Source: a virus. Taken from it: a stretch of DNA of 30,703 nt. The first letter of the stretch is position 1; the number at the start of each line of letters is the position of its first letter. Under the pieces are notes generated by a model that was not told the origin of the DNA, ran no database searches, and was given only the letters and a program-made list of their open reading frames with translations. Positions 1 through 5,884 of this stretch are shown in pieces. The stretch lies in the IMG/VR virus record IMGVR_UViG_3300040801_001915, positions 1-30,703 of that record, one strand, 5' to 3'. Made by a program: the position numbers and the translations under genes.

Positions 1-26
1 CCCCCGCGATCCGTGAATTGCGTTGG

Positions 27-245
27 CTAGGAAGGACCCGCTGACAAAGCGCGGTCGACGATTGCTGCTGCCTCGGCGAACGACTGGACGTGACACAACG
101 CACGCGGCAGGGCCGCCAACGTCGGCCATTTCTCCACGCGTGGCGGCCAGGCCTCGAACATCCAGCGCCCACCGACACACACGCGGCAAATGCTGTAGCC
201 GTCGTCGTTGCGCCAGTGATACGCATCGACACGCCGCCATGTCAC
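27..245 (-). CDS. Small hypothetical phage protein (72 aa)
   Basis: Unrecognised 72-aa protein, last gene visible at the left edge of the leftward early operon. It starts at GTG (243-245), which overlaps the TGA of the upstream gene in a GTGA junction, so translational coupling is likely; it ends with TAG at 27-29. The protein is rich in Trp and aromatic residues (starts MTWRRVDAYHWRNDDGY) and has two Cys spaced Cys-Arg-Val-Cys, with no signal peptide or membrane segment. Its place behind the O/P-like replication genes corresponds to the lambda nin region, where small dispensable proteins sit. No function can be assigned; the operon context and overlap are the main support that it is a real gene. 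Confidence 0.6.
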   Translation of the reverse strand: MTWRRVDAYHWRNDDGYSICRVCVGGRWMFEAWPPRVEKWPTLAALPRALCHVQSFAEAAAIVDRALSAGPS

Positions 246-727
246 CGCTCATCGCCGGCACCAGCACCGGCACGTCGGTCGGCCGGCGTCAGCTTTGGCG
301 GCGGCAGGTGCAGGCGCCGGGATTCGGCGACGCGGTACACGTGCGCCAGTGCTTCTTCGTGGGCACGTGCTGGGTCCATGCCGGCGGCTTGGCAGCCGGT
401 GACCGCCGCTTCGTACACGTCGACCGCACGGCGCTTGTCGGCCTCGCGTTTGCGCGCTGCGATGCGTGGGGCGTCGAGCACGACACCACGCGGGCGCTCT
501 GTCACGCCGGCCAGCCGCCTTTGCACAGTGGCCCGCTCGCCGGCAGACAGCGCCTGGTCTTCCCCGCGTTCGACGTAGGCATTCACGATCGCGTCGCCGT
601 CGCGCTTGTTGCGGCAGTGGGCGTGCGCCACGCACAGCAGCCGGCCGCTGCCGTTGGTGCTGCGTGACTGCGTGCCCGGTGCCGGACAACGCACGCCCTG
701 CGTATCGACCCAGGTGCAACGGCTCAT
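242..727 (-). CDS. Hypothetical phage protein with Cys-rich N-terminus (161 aa)
   Basis: Unrecognised 161-aa protein downstream of the P-like gene. The open frame runs further upstream, but the start is set at ATG 725-727: it overlaps the previous stop (ATGA) and has GGGAG upstream. The first 40 residues contain CTW...RC...LC and two His (CVAHAHC), a possible small zinc-binding module. The rest is Arg/Ala-rich and looks helical, with a basic, proline-containing tail. There is no membrane segment. A nucleic-acid-binding role is plausible from the basic composition and the position in the replication operon, but this is inference only. Confidence 0.7.
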   Translation of the reverse strand: MSRCTWVDTQGVRCPAPGTQSRSTNGSGRLLCVAHAHCRNKRDGDAIVNAYVERGEDQALSAGERATVQRRLAGVTERPRGVVLDAPRIAARKREADKRRAVDVYEAAVTGCQAAGMDPARAHEEALAHVYRVAESRRLHLPPPKLTPADRRAGAGAGDER

Positions 728-1164
728 GTGTGCAGCTCCCGTCGCATGTCGTCGAGGGCCGCCTGCGCAATCTCGGGCTTGGCCTTCGGCTTGGGCAGTG
801 CCTTCGGGAAACGGCGGTGTGCAGCCCCGAACGGCAGGTTGTCCGGCGGCGGCTTGCAGGCATTGCGGAACTCCGGCAACGATGGCGGCCAGGCCGAATC
901 CCAGACCTCGAGGCCCTGCCGGATCTGCTCGCCTGTCAGCCCTGCCAGCCCGCTTGCCCACTCAGCCATCGCGACGCTTGCGATCGCGTCCGGGTAGGAA
1001 CTCGACCACTTGTGGCCGTAGCGCGCCTGCATCTTCGCAAACAGGGCCGCTATCCACTTCGCCGGGATCGGTGGCGGCGTAGGCTCGGATGGCGTCGAGC
1101 ATGTTTTCGGCGCTGGATCGTCGAGCACCTTTGCCGCCAGTTCGCTCACTGCCTGCATGCCCAT
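724..1164 (-). CDS. Replication protein P-like (helicase-loader family)
   Basis: Probable counterpart of lambda P, which recruits the host DnaB helicase to the phage origin. The 146-aa protein has the usual pattern of these small proteins: a proline-rich leader (residues about 20-33), then a helical core with WIAALFAKMQARYGHKW, a Trp-Ala-Ser-Gly-Leu/GLTGEQI segment and the characteristic WPPSLPEFRNAC near residue 95-105. Its gene follows the O-like initiator, as P follows O in lambda. ATG 1162-1164 has a strong GGAGG nine bases upstream. That start makes it overlap the end of the O-like gene by 203 bases in another frame, which is unusual. Family assignment rests on motif pattern and synteny; the loader function is inferred. 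Confidence 0.75.
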   Translation of the reverse strand: MGMQAVSELAAKVLDDPAPKTCSTPSEPTPPPIPAKWIAALFAKMQARYGHKWSSSYPDAIASVAMAEWASGLAGLTGEQIRQGLEVWDSAWPPSLPEFRNACKPPPDNLPFGAAHRRFPKALPKPKAKPEIAQAALDDMRRELHT

Positions 1165-1816
1165 TGCGTTTCGCCTCCAGGTATTCCCGTAACGGCCGGT
1201 CGATGTACGACGGGCCGAATTGCTTGCTCTCGTCCCGCTGACGCAACATGGCAGTCACGTCGGCGAGGTCCTGCGGTGCGACCCCCAGGGCGATCCACTC
1301 GCGCAGCGTGGCGAGGAATTTGGGCTTGTGCACATCGGCGTGTGCAAATCGCAATCGCGCCAGCTCGGCGACCAACGCCTCACGTGGCGACAACTCTGGC
1401 GTCGGCTCGACGTCGGCGGCGCTTTCTGCCTCTGCCTCTGCTTCTGTCTCTGCTTCTGCCTCTGTCTCTGCCTCTGCCTCTGCCTCTGGTGGGTCATGTT
1501 GGCGTCGGTGTGGCGTCATGTTGGCGTCACCTTGACGCCACTCTAAAAAACCGATTTCTATCAATCGGTTAACATCTGGCTCAGCGTCCAGATGACACAG
1601 CTTCTGTATTTGCCTAGGCGAACATGGCAGTTCGCCGTCTCTATCAGCAGCAAGAAGCCAGATCGACACGACCTGCCCTTTTTCGGCATCGGTCAGGTCG
1701 ATCCATTTCAGATCCCGCATCAGCGTGCGGTGCACTTTTATCCATGGCGGCTGTTTGCGATCGCGGCGATACGACTGCCAGTCGTCCCAGTCGTGAACGA
1801 ACAGGCGGTCCGTCAT
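962..1816 (-). CDS. Replication initiation protein, O-like (284 aa)
   Basis: Probable phage origin-binding initiator. Residues 1-95 form the N-terminal module common in lambdoid-type initiators: W-x-x-Y-R-x-DR, then PPWIKVHR, a helical wHTH-like stretch and SIWLLAADRDGELP, ending in NRLIEIGFLEW. A Glu/Ala/Thr low-complexity linker follows, encoded by a hexanucleotide repeat, then a helical C-terminal part containing GPSYIDRPLREYLEAKR. The start at ATG 1814-1816 is favoured because it overlaps the stop of the dNMP kinase gene (ATGA); the upstream open frame is an Arg-rich artefact. A cluster of iteron-like repeats and a hairpin lie inside the gene just upstream of the linker, as lambda ori lies inside O. 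The C-terminus overlaps the P-like gene by 203 bases. Confidence 0.8.
   Translation of the reverse strand: MTDRLFVHDWDDWQSYRRDRKQPPWIKVHRTLMRDLKWIDLTDAEKGQVVSIWLLAADRDGELPCSPRQIQKLCHLDAEPDVNRLIEIGFLEWRQGDANMTPHRRQHDPPEAEAEAETEAEAETEAEAEAESAADVEPTPELSPREALVAELARLRFAHADVHKPKFLATLREWIALGVAPQDLADVTAMLRQRDESKQFGPSYIDRPLREYLEAKRNGHAGSERTGGKGARRSSAENMLDAIRAYAATDPGEVDSGPVCEDAGALRPQVVEFLPGRDRKRRDG
1424..1489 (-). repeat. Hexanucleotide tandem repeat coding a Glu/Ala linker
   Basis: Eleven imperfect 6-bp units (plus-strand consensus CTCTGC, variants TTCTGC and CTCTGT) encode alternating Glu-Ala, with some Glu-Thr, in the O-like initiator. Because the unit is a multiple of three, gain or loss of copies would change linker length without shifting the frame. 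Confidence 0.9.
1493..1570. other. Putative replication origin: iterons, A-tract, inverted repeat
   Basis: TGGCGTC occurs at 1500-1506, 1511-1517 and 1522-1528, spaced exactly 11 bp, with an inverted copy (GACGCCA) at 1534-1540. The first and third lie in a 14-bp direct repeat (GTCATGTTGGCGTC at 1493 and 1515). An A6 run (1545-1550) and an inverted repeat AACCGATT/AATCGGTT (1549-1556 and 1563-1570, 6-base loop) follow. Evenly phased iterons beside AT-rich DNA inside the initiator gene resemble lambda ori within O. The repeats are seen directly; origin function is inferred. Confidence 0.5.
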
Positions 1817-2379
1817 TGCGCTGCCCGGAACCCGTCGACAATGTCCCGCAGCCGGCAGTGCAGCTCGTCGAGCGTGCCGTTGTTCGGCAGCGACACGTCG
1901 CCCTCCAGGATCGGCAGCGGGTCCTCGCTGACGTGCTGGCGCACGGCTGGCCTGTCGTCGCGGGTGACGTGGATCACCAGACCGCCCTCGCGGCGAATCC
2001 AAGCCGCCTCGTTGGGCATGCGCACGTCCGTGATCACCGCGCCGCCGTATTCGGGATCAGCGCGTATCTCGCGCCACTGGCGGCGTAGCAGACTGATCCA
2101 CAGGTCGGGGTGCACCAGGTTGCGGCCCCAGTCGGTGCCGAGCGTTTGGAACAACTGTCGCGGGGTCACGTCAAGGCCGTCGATTGCGGCCTCTTTCGGC
2201 CAGGCCGCGACGACGGCATAGGGCTCGTCGAGCATCGCGGCGATGCCGCGCTTGATCGGCTCGGCAAACGCCAGTCGGCGCAGGCAGTAACGGGTTGCCA
2301 GGTAGGTGCCCGCCGTGTCTTTCCCGGTGCGCGCCTGGCCGGCCAGGCCGATCAACAGGGGCTTGCGTTCAGTCGTCAT
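1813..2379 (-). CDS. Deoxynucleoside monophosphate kinase
   Basis: Phosphorylates dNMPs to dNDPs with ATP, to feed phage DNA synthesis in the cytoplasm. The 188-aa protein has an N-terminal P-loop, GLAGQARTGKDT (about residues 11-22), in the form typical of phage dNMP kinases (T4 gp1-like superfamily). A central FQTLGTDWGR segment and VITDVRMPNEAAWIRREGG (about residues 114-132) are also hallmarks of this family. Length fits the phage enzymes. ATG 2377-2379 has GAGG six bases upstream and overlaps the preceding small gene by 11 bases; its own TGA overlaps the ATG of the O-like gene. Substrate preference cannot be read from the sequence. Confidence 0.88.
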   Translation of the reverse strand: MTTERKPLLIGLAGQARTGKDTAGTYLATRYCLRRLAFAEPIKRGIAAMLDEPYAVVAAWPKEAAIDGLDVTPRQLFQTLGTDWGRNLVHPDLWISLLRRQWREIRADPEYGGAVITDVRMPNEAAWIRREGGLVIHVTRDDRPAVRQHVSEDPLPILEGDVSLPNNGTLDELHCRLRDIVDGFRAAQ

Positions 2380-2536
2380 GCGGATCCTCGCGTGGTTCGT
2401 CTTCGCGGTCGAAGCGGTCGCGGAATGTCTTGGCGCGCTGGGTGCCGCAGAACTGCTGCCGACGCCAGGGTGACTTCAGCGATGCCGCGCGGCCGGTTTT
2501 GCTGTCGAACGGCTTGCCGGTGGCGCGTTTGGTCAT
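2369..2536 (-). CDS. Small basic hypothetical protein (55 aa)
   Basis: Unrecognised 55-aa, highly charged protein (starts MTKRATGKPFDSKTGRAASL, ends in an acidic DREDEPREDPHDD tail). It lies between the CII-like gene and the dNMP kinase gene. ATG 2534-2536 overlaps the stop of the CII-like gene (ATGA), which decides the start; the longer open frame upstream is only a shadow of that gene. It overlaps the kinase start by 11 bases. The basic body with an acidic tail may bind nucleic acid or protein, but no domain is recognised. Support is the tight operon packing on both sides. Confidence 0.6.
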   Translation of the reverse strand: MTKRATGKPFDSKTGRAASLKSPWRRQQFCGTQRAKTFRDRFDREDEPREDPHDD

Positions 2537-2910
2537 GTGGCAAGGCGCTCCAGTCGTTGCGCGATCTGCGCGATGGCCCTGGTCGCGGCGATGTAGTCTT
2601 TCTGCAGCTGGGCCTTTTCGTCGTCGGGCTCGATGATCACCGGCCGATGAATCGAGACGTAATCGGCGATATACGTGAGGCTGGCCACACTGCCGACCCG
2701 GGCCGCCTCGCGCTGAATGAACAGGATGTCTTCGGGATCGAGCTTTTCGGCCCGCTGCCGGTTCAGGCAGCTCGACAGCTTTTCGCCAGCCTTGTCGGGT
2801 GAGAGCTTTGGCCACAACAGCGCACCGACCTTTTTGGCACCACCGAGTGCCTGAATATCGGTGCGCAAGGCGTCGAACACGTCGTCGTGGAAGAGCTCGG
2901 CCTGGCGCAT
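2533..2910 (-). CDS. CII-like phage regulatory protein
   Basis: Probable DNA-binding regulator in the lambda cII position. The 125-aa protein carries a helix-turn-helix-like region at residues 20-55 (LGGAKKVGALLWPKLSPDKA, then SSCLNRQRAEKLDPEDIL), the pattern of the family often annotated phage regulatory protein CII/Phage_CP76. The C-terminal third looks helical and may mediate oligomerisation. ATG 2908-2910 is preceded by a good Shine-Dalgarno (GGAGGGG). It is separated from cro by about 120 bases that hold a strong intrinsic terminator, so its expression probably depends on readthrough. Two CTTGG direct repeats just upstream (2928-2932 and 2938-2942 on the plus strand) could be a binding site. 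Whether it activates lysogeny genes as CII does is not shown. Confidence 0.65.
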   Translation of the reverse strand: MRQAELFHDDVFDALRTDIQALGGAKKVGALLWPKLSPDKAGEKLSSCLNRQRAEKLDPEDILFIQREAARVGSVASLTYIADYVSIHRPVIIEPDDEKAQLQKDYIAATRAIAQIAQRLERLAT

Positions 2911-2959
2911 TCAATCCCCTCCAAGCCACTTGGAAAGACTTGGAAGCCCCGCCCATGGC

Positions 2960-2994
2960 AAAAAAAGAGGGCCCACGGCCGAAGCCGGGGCCAA
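2960..2994 (-). terminator. Intrinsic terminator between cro and cII-like gene (tR1 position)
   Basis: Read on the minus strand, a GC-rich stem with a UUCG tetraloop (CGGC-TTCG-GCCG core, extended by GGCCC/GGGCC with one bulge) is followed by CTC and seven T residues (plus-strand A run 2960-2966). It faces the leftward early transcript after cro and before the cII-like gene, the place of lambda tR1. Confidence 0.85.
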
Positions 2995-3032
2995 GCCCTT
3001 ATCAACGACAGGGAGGAGTGCCGATGGAGAAA

Positions 3033-3272
3033 TCACGCGACTGCATCCCGCCGCGGCTGAGCCGTCCGGAGCACAGACCAATTCACATCAGGTCGCAGAT
3101 CCTCGCAACGGACCGCGCCAGCTGTGGCTTTCTCTATTTCCGGGCAGCGCTCTGCCGGCACACGCCGGACACCATTTGCCCACTGATTGACGGTCGGCGG
3201 CGTGACACCAAGCAGCGCCGCCAACTTGGCCTGACCGCCAACAATTTCGAACGCTTTCTGAATCGGATGCAT
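3033..3272 (-). CDS. Cro-like repressor (YdaS/Cro-type HTH)
   Basis: Likely the lytic repressor that counters CI. The 79-aa protein has an early helix-turn-helix (GGQAKLAALLGVTPPTVNQW, residues 12-31) followed by RRVPAERCPEIEKATAGAVRCEDLRPDV, a well-known layout of YdaS/Cro-like proteins in phages. It is divergent from cI across a short operator region with three palindromes. The minus-strand promoter (TTGACC, 17 bp, TATATT) ends six bases before the ATG at 3270-3272, so the transcript would start at or next to the start codon; no Shine-Dalgarno is visible and the mRNA may be leaderless. Repressor role is inferred from family and position. Confidence 0.85.
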   Translation of the reverse strand: MHPIQKAFEIVGGQAKLAALLGVTPPTVNQWANGVRRVPAERCPEIEKATAGAVRCEDLRPDVNWSVLRTAQPRRDAVA

Positions 3273-3278
3273 GGCTGA

Positions 3279-3307
3279 AATATAGCCATGCTAAACGATC
3301 CGGTCAA
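3279..3307 (-). promoter_or_regulatory. PR-like promoter for cro and replication genes
   Basis: Minus strand: -35 TTGACC (3302-3307), 17-bp spacer, -10 TATATT (3279-3284); each box matches the sigma70 consensus at 5 of 6 bases. Operator 1 (3283-3293) overlaps the -10 box and spacer, so binding there would block it. Confidence 0.85.
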
Positions 3308-3333
3308 TAGCCTTGCTAAATTTAGCAACGCTT
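3283..3333. promoter_or_regulatory. Operator cluster: three TAGC-N3-GCTA palindromes between cro and cI
   Basis: TAGCCATGCTA (3283-3293), TAGCCTTGCTA (3308-3318) and a one-mismatch copy TAGCAACGCTT (3323-3333). The first covers the cro promoter -10, the second abuts its -35, the third lies before cI. The same 11-bp palindrome recurs twice at the other early promoter (4739-4774). This parallels lambda OR and OL; the likely ligands are the CI and Cro proteins encoded on either side. Confidence 0.85.
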
Positions 3334-3338
3334 ATGCT
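3333..3338 (+). promoter_or_regulatory. Possible PRM -10 box for cI
   Basis: TATGCT lies six bases before the chosen cI ATG, with no good -35 at normal spacing (TTGCTA at 3313-3318 is only 14 bp away). A weak, activator-dependent promoter giving a leaderless cI mRNA, as in lambda PRM, is plausible. Confidence 0.4.
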
Positions 3339-3344
3339 TTGCCA

Positions 3345-4037
3345 ATGGATAGAATCCGGCTCCTGAAACGACTGATTAACGCCCTGTATGGCGACAGCCA
3401 GGCGGATTTCGCGCGCGCAATTCACAAATCTCCCGCGCAGGTCAATCAGTGGCTGACGGGATACCGTGCGCTTGGTGATGGCAGCGCCCGCAAGATCGAA
3501 ACACTGCTCAACATGCCAGGATACTTCGACGGCAGAGTTACGCTTGACGACACGACAGCCCTCCGCGTTGCCGAACACCAGAAACCCTACTCGGCAGACA
3601 GCACCGCAATCGACAACGTTTACGCGGGCCCAGACACGCGCGGCCTGGTGCCGGTGATCAGCTGGGTGCAGGCCGGCCACTGGCACGACGCCGAAATGCA
3701 CGACTTGCCCGATGATGAGCTCGAATGGCGCCCCTGCCCGATCAGCCACGGGGTGCAGACGTACGCCTTACGCGTGGAGGGCGACTCCATGACAGCGCAA
3801 TACGGCAAGAGCTACCCCGCCGGCAGCATCATCTACATCGACCCGGACCAGGCCGGCGGCGTCGTTTCAGGCAACAGCGTCATTGCCAAGATCAACGGCG
3901 ACGCCAAAGTCACGTTCAAAGTGTTTATCGAAGAGGCCGGAAAACGCTACCTTAAGCCCCTCAACCCTCAGTACCCAATGATCACTGATCCGTTTCGCAT
4001 CATCGGCAAGGTGATAGGCACATGGATCGACGAATAA
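3345..4037 (+). CDS. CI-type repressor with LexA/S24 self-cleavage domain
   Basis: Maintains lysogeny by binding the operators beside it. With the start at ATG 3345 it is 230 aa, normal for CI proteins. Residues 1-60 form the HTH DNA-binding domain (SQADFARAIHKSPAQVNQWLTGY). Residues 100-230 are a LexA-type peptidase: cleavage site Ala110-Gly111 (WVQAGHW), nucleophile Ser148 (VEGDSM) and general-base Lys188 (GDAKVTF). This predicts RecA-stimulated self-cleavage and SOS induction. The frame is open back to 3288, but those residues would be encoded by the operators; ATG 3345 fits the domain start and a leaderless transcript. No Shine-Dalgarno precedes it. It is followed after 22 bases by a membrane/ankyrin gene. 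Confidence 0.93.
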   Translation: MDRIRLLKRLINALYGDSQADFARAIHKSPAQVNQWLTGYRALGDGSARKIETLLNMPGYFDGRVTLDDTTALRVAEHQKPYSADSTAIDNVYAGPDTRGLVPVISWVQAGHWHDAEMHDLPDDELEWRPCPISHGVQTYALRVEGDSMTAQYGKSYPAGSIIYIDPDQAGGVVSGNSVIAKINGDAKVTFKVFIEEAGKRYLKPLNPQYPMITDPFRIIGKVIGTWIDE

Positions 4038-4059
4038 CCGAACGAAGGAACGTTGGCAC

Positions 4060-4665
4060 GTGGAAATACTTTTCTGGCTGATCTTCAGTGTCGTAGCAGG
4101 CGTGATCGCAGCGCACAAAGGCCGAAGCGGAGTCGGGATATTTCTGTTATCGCTGTTACTGTCACCCCTTGTCGGCATCATCGTCGCCCTGGTCTTGCGT
4201 CCAAACTCCGACAAACTGGACCGCGACGCCATCGAATCGGGGAGACAAAAACGCTGCCCTTATTGCGCCGAGATGATCAAAACCGAAGCCGTGGTCTGCC
4301 GCCACTGCGGCAAAGACCTGCCCGCGATCACGCAGAATCCGACCATCAACCACCAACCCGTGAAACCTGACGACGCTGACGCACGCTTGTTGCAAGCGGC
4401 CGATGACTCGGACTACACAACGGCCGCTGCCCTGCTCAACGCGGGCGCCAATCCCAATGCAGCCAATGCGCATGGCGAAACGCCGCTACTGCTTGCCACA
4501 CAGCACCGTGATCTTTCGCTCGTGAAGTTGCTGCTGAAATCGGGCGCAGACCTGAATGCCAGCAACCACGATGGCAAAACAGCCATTCGATACGCGGCAG
4601 AGGCAAGAGACAAACAGCTGCTCGAGCTGTTCCGCAAACAGCTGTCCCCGCACCGCCAACCCTAG
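4060..4665 (+). CDS. Membrane-anchored zinc-ribbon/ankyrin-repeat protein
   Basis: Unknown function; probably expressed in the lysogen with cI. The 201-aa protein has two hydrophobic helices (residues about 3-19 and 25-46), then a zinc ribbon (CPYC at 64-67 paired with CRHC about 12 residues on), a linker, and about three ankyrin repeats (residues about 108-195: AAALLNAGANPNAANAHGET, VKLLLKSGADLNASNHDGKT). It starts at GTG 4060 with AAGGAA nine to ten bases upstream and ends in TAG. Ankyrin repeats bind proteins, so it may hold a host or phage protein at the inner membrane. Its place directly downstream of cI is that of lambda rexAB, and superinfection exclusion is a reasonable but untested idea. 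Confidence 0.85.
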   Translation: MEILFWLIFSVVAGVIAAHKGRSGVGIFLLSLLLSPLVGIIVALVLRPNSDKLDRDAIESGRQKRCPYCAEMIKTEAVVCRHCGKDLPAITQNPTINHQPVKPDDADARLLQAADDSDYTTAAALLNAGANPNAANAHGETPLLLATQHRDLSLVKLLLKSGADLNASNHDGKTAIRYAAEARDKQLLELFRKQLSPHRQP

Positions 4666-4693
4666 CCGAACCACACCAATACCGCCCCCCCCT

Positions 4694-4713
4694 GGCGCCA
4701 ACCGCACGGCGCC
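4694..4713. other. Inverted repeat after the cI operon
   Basis: GGCGCC (4694-4699) and GGCGCC (4708-4713) flank an 8-base loop between the ankyrin gene and the next early promoter. There is no T run directly after it, so it is at best a weak terminator on the plus strand. Confidence 0.35.
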
Positions 4714-4738
4714 CATCTACTCGCGCGTCAAAAAACTT

Positions 4739-4778
4739 TAGCTTTGCTATTGCTTGATGGCTATAGCGTTGCTATATT
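4739..4778 (+). promoter_or_regulatory. PL-like early promoter with two operators
   Basis: Operators TAGCTTTGCTA (4739-4749) and TAGCGTTGCTA (4764-4774) match the cro/cI operators. A promoter can be read as TTGCTT (4750-4755), 17 bp, TATATT (4773-4778), so the second operator overlaps the -10 and the first sits just upstream of the -35. It would drive the rightward early genes from 4816 and be repressed in the lysogen. Confidence 0.75.
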
Positions 4779-4815
4779 TTCGATCAGCGACGAGTCAATG
4801 CGTAGAAGGCACACC

Positions 4816-5007
4816 ATGAATTCATCGACGGAACGCGTACGGCACATCGAATCCATCGCCATCGATCGCGACCCGATCCTGGCCGCACGCGAGGGGCACG
4901 ACGCCATCGAATACGCACTGATGCACCCGAGCCAGTTTTCGAAAAAGAACCTGCAGCGCCTCGAAATCGCCCGCGGGTACCTGGCGCTGGCGTTGAGGGA
5001 TATGTGA
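4816..5007 (+). CDS. Small hypothetical protein, first gene of rightward early operon
   Basis: Unrecognised 63-aa soluble, helical protein with many charged residues (starts MNSSTERVRHIESIAIDRDP). The frame is open upstream to 4744, but ATG 4816 is chosen because AGAAGG lies seven bases before it and the upstream part would run through the promoter and operators. Its TGA overlaps the ATG of the next gene. As the first gene after the PL-like promoter it occupies the slot of an early regulator or antiterminator in lambdoid phages, but it is not Arg-rich like N and shows no motif that would identify it. Confidence 0.6.
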   Translation: MNSSTERVRHIESIAIDRDPILAAREGHDAIEYALMHPSQFSKKNLQRLEIARGYLALALRDM

Positions 5008-5249
5008 TGACCCCAGCCCAACACCACTACGCCAGAAAAGTCGCCCTCCAAGCGCACGCCGCGCAGCTACTCGCCCAAGCCGAGAAGTCGCTGGCCTGGC
5101 TCGCGGACGAGCGCGAGGCGCATTACCAGTGCTGCAGCACGATCACTGGCGAGGTACCGGAGCAGGACGACCGCGACACCCTCGCGCGCTACGACCACGA
5201 CATCGCCGAGCTGCAGGCGCTGATCTTCGCCGCGAAGGGCGAGGCATGA
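5007..5249 (+). CDS. Hypothetical helical protein (80 aa)
   Basis: Unrecognised 80-aa protein. Two long Ala/Leu/Glu-rich helices are likely (residues 4-40 and 55-80), separated by a short segment with adjacent Cys residues (HYQCCST). There is no signal peptide or membrane span. The start at ATG 5007 overlaps the previous stop (TGATG); a GTG one codon earlier is also possible. The end overlaps the next ATG (ATGA). The tight coupling on both sides supports a real gene; a helical-hairpin protein that binds another protein is a guess. Confidence 0.6.
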   Translation: MTPAQHHYARKVALQAHAAQLLAQAEKSLAWLADEREAHYQCCSTITGEVPEQDDRDTLARYDHDIAELQALIFAAKGEA

Positions 5250-5884
5250 ACAAGCACCCCGAACACCCGCCGATCGGCTACCGCCACCATAGCGAGTTTC
5301 GCGACCTCGACACCCGGCGACTGCCCAGCGCGCCGCCGCGACCGGGCAGCGTGGCGCCGGCGACCAGGCCCACGGCGCCGCACGCGGCACAGGAGAAATC
5401 CATGAACAAGACGCAACGCGTGCGCGAGCAACTGCAGGCCATGGCCGGCAACGGCCAACCGGCGGTGACCTCGCGGGCACTTGCCGACGCCCTCGGCGAC
5501 ATCGACAACGGCACCGTGTCGGCACTGCTGCGCACGCTGGTGAAAGCCGGCAACACGCCGGAGCTGCGCACAGGCAAGAACAAGAACGGACAGGTGATGT
5601 GGTGGTGGGAAGACAGCCTGGCAGGCGCAGCAAGCACCCCGCCGGCCACGGATAACACCGAAACCGAAATCCCGGCCGCGCCACCGGTACCGCAGGCACC
5701 CGGGCCCGACCCATTGGTGGCGCGCATCCGGCAGATGCTGCGCCCCGGCATACCGCATGCACAACTGCACGCCGACCGCCTGCGCGCGATCGCCGAGCTA
5801 CCCATCATCGATGCCGAGATCGCCCTGTGGCTGGAAGAGCTGGCCGGGCTGATCGAGGACCACGCTGACCACGAGGGACACTGA
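5246..5884 (+). CDS. Winged-helix DNA-binding-like protein with two candidate starts
   Basis: Probable small regulator. The segment from Met at 5402 contains a winged-helix-like domain: RVREQLQAMAGNGQPAVTSR, then ALADALGDIDNGTVSALLRT and a basic wing (LRTGKNKNGQVMWWWED). A proline-rich linker and a helical C-terminus follow. Two starts compete. ATG 5246 overlaps the previous stop (ATGA) and gives 212 aa with a proline-rich, low-complexity leader. ATG 5402 has a strong AGGAG six bases upstream and gives 160 aa beginning at the domain. Both may be used. The long form is listed, but the domain argues that the short form is the active core. No specific family name is claimed. Confidence 0.6.
   Translation: MNKHPEHPPIGYRHHSEFRDLDTRRLPSAPPRPGSVAPATRPTAPHAAQEKSMNKTQRVREQLQAMAGNGQPAVTSRALADALGDIDNGTVSALLRTLVKAGNTPELRTGKNKNGQVMWWWEDSLAGAASTPPATDNTETEIPAAPPVPQAPGPDPLVARIRQMLRPGIPHAQLHADRLRAIAELPIIDAEIALWLEELAGLIEDHADHEGH

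Noticed and set aside
3024-3278. Plus-strand frame antisense to cro, with GGGAGGAG before its ATG
   Set aside because: The ribosome-site match is good, but the peptide has no recognisable features, the frame is covered by the cro gene, and no promoter is visible. It could be revisited if transcript data show it.
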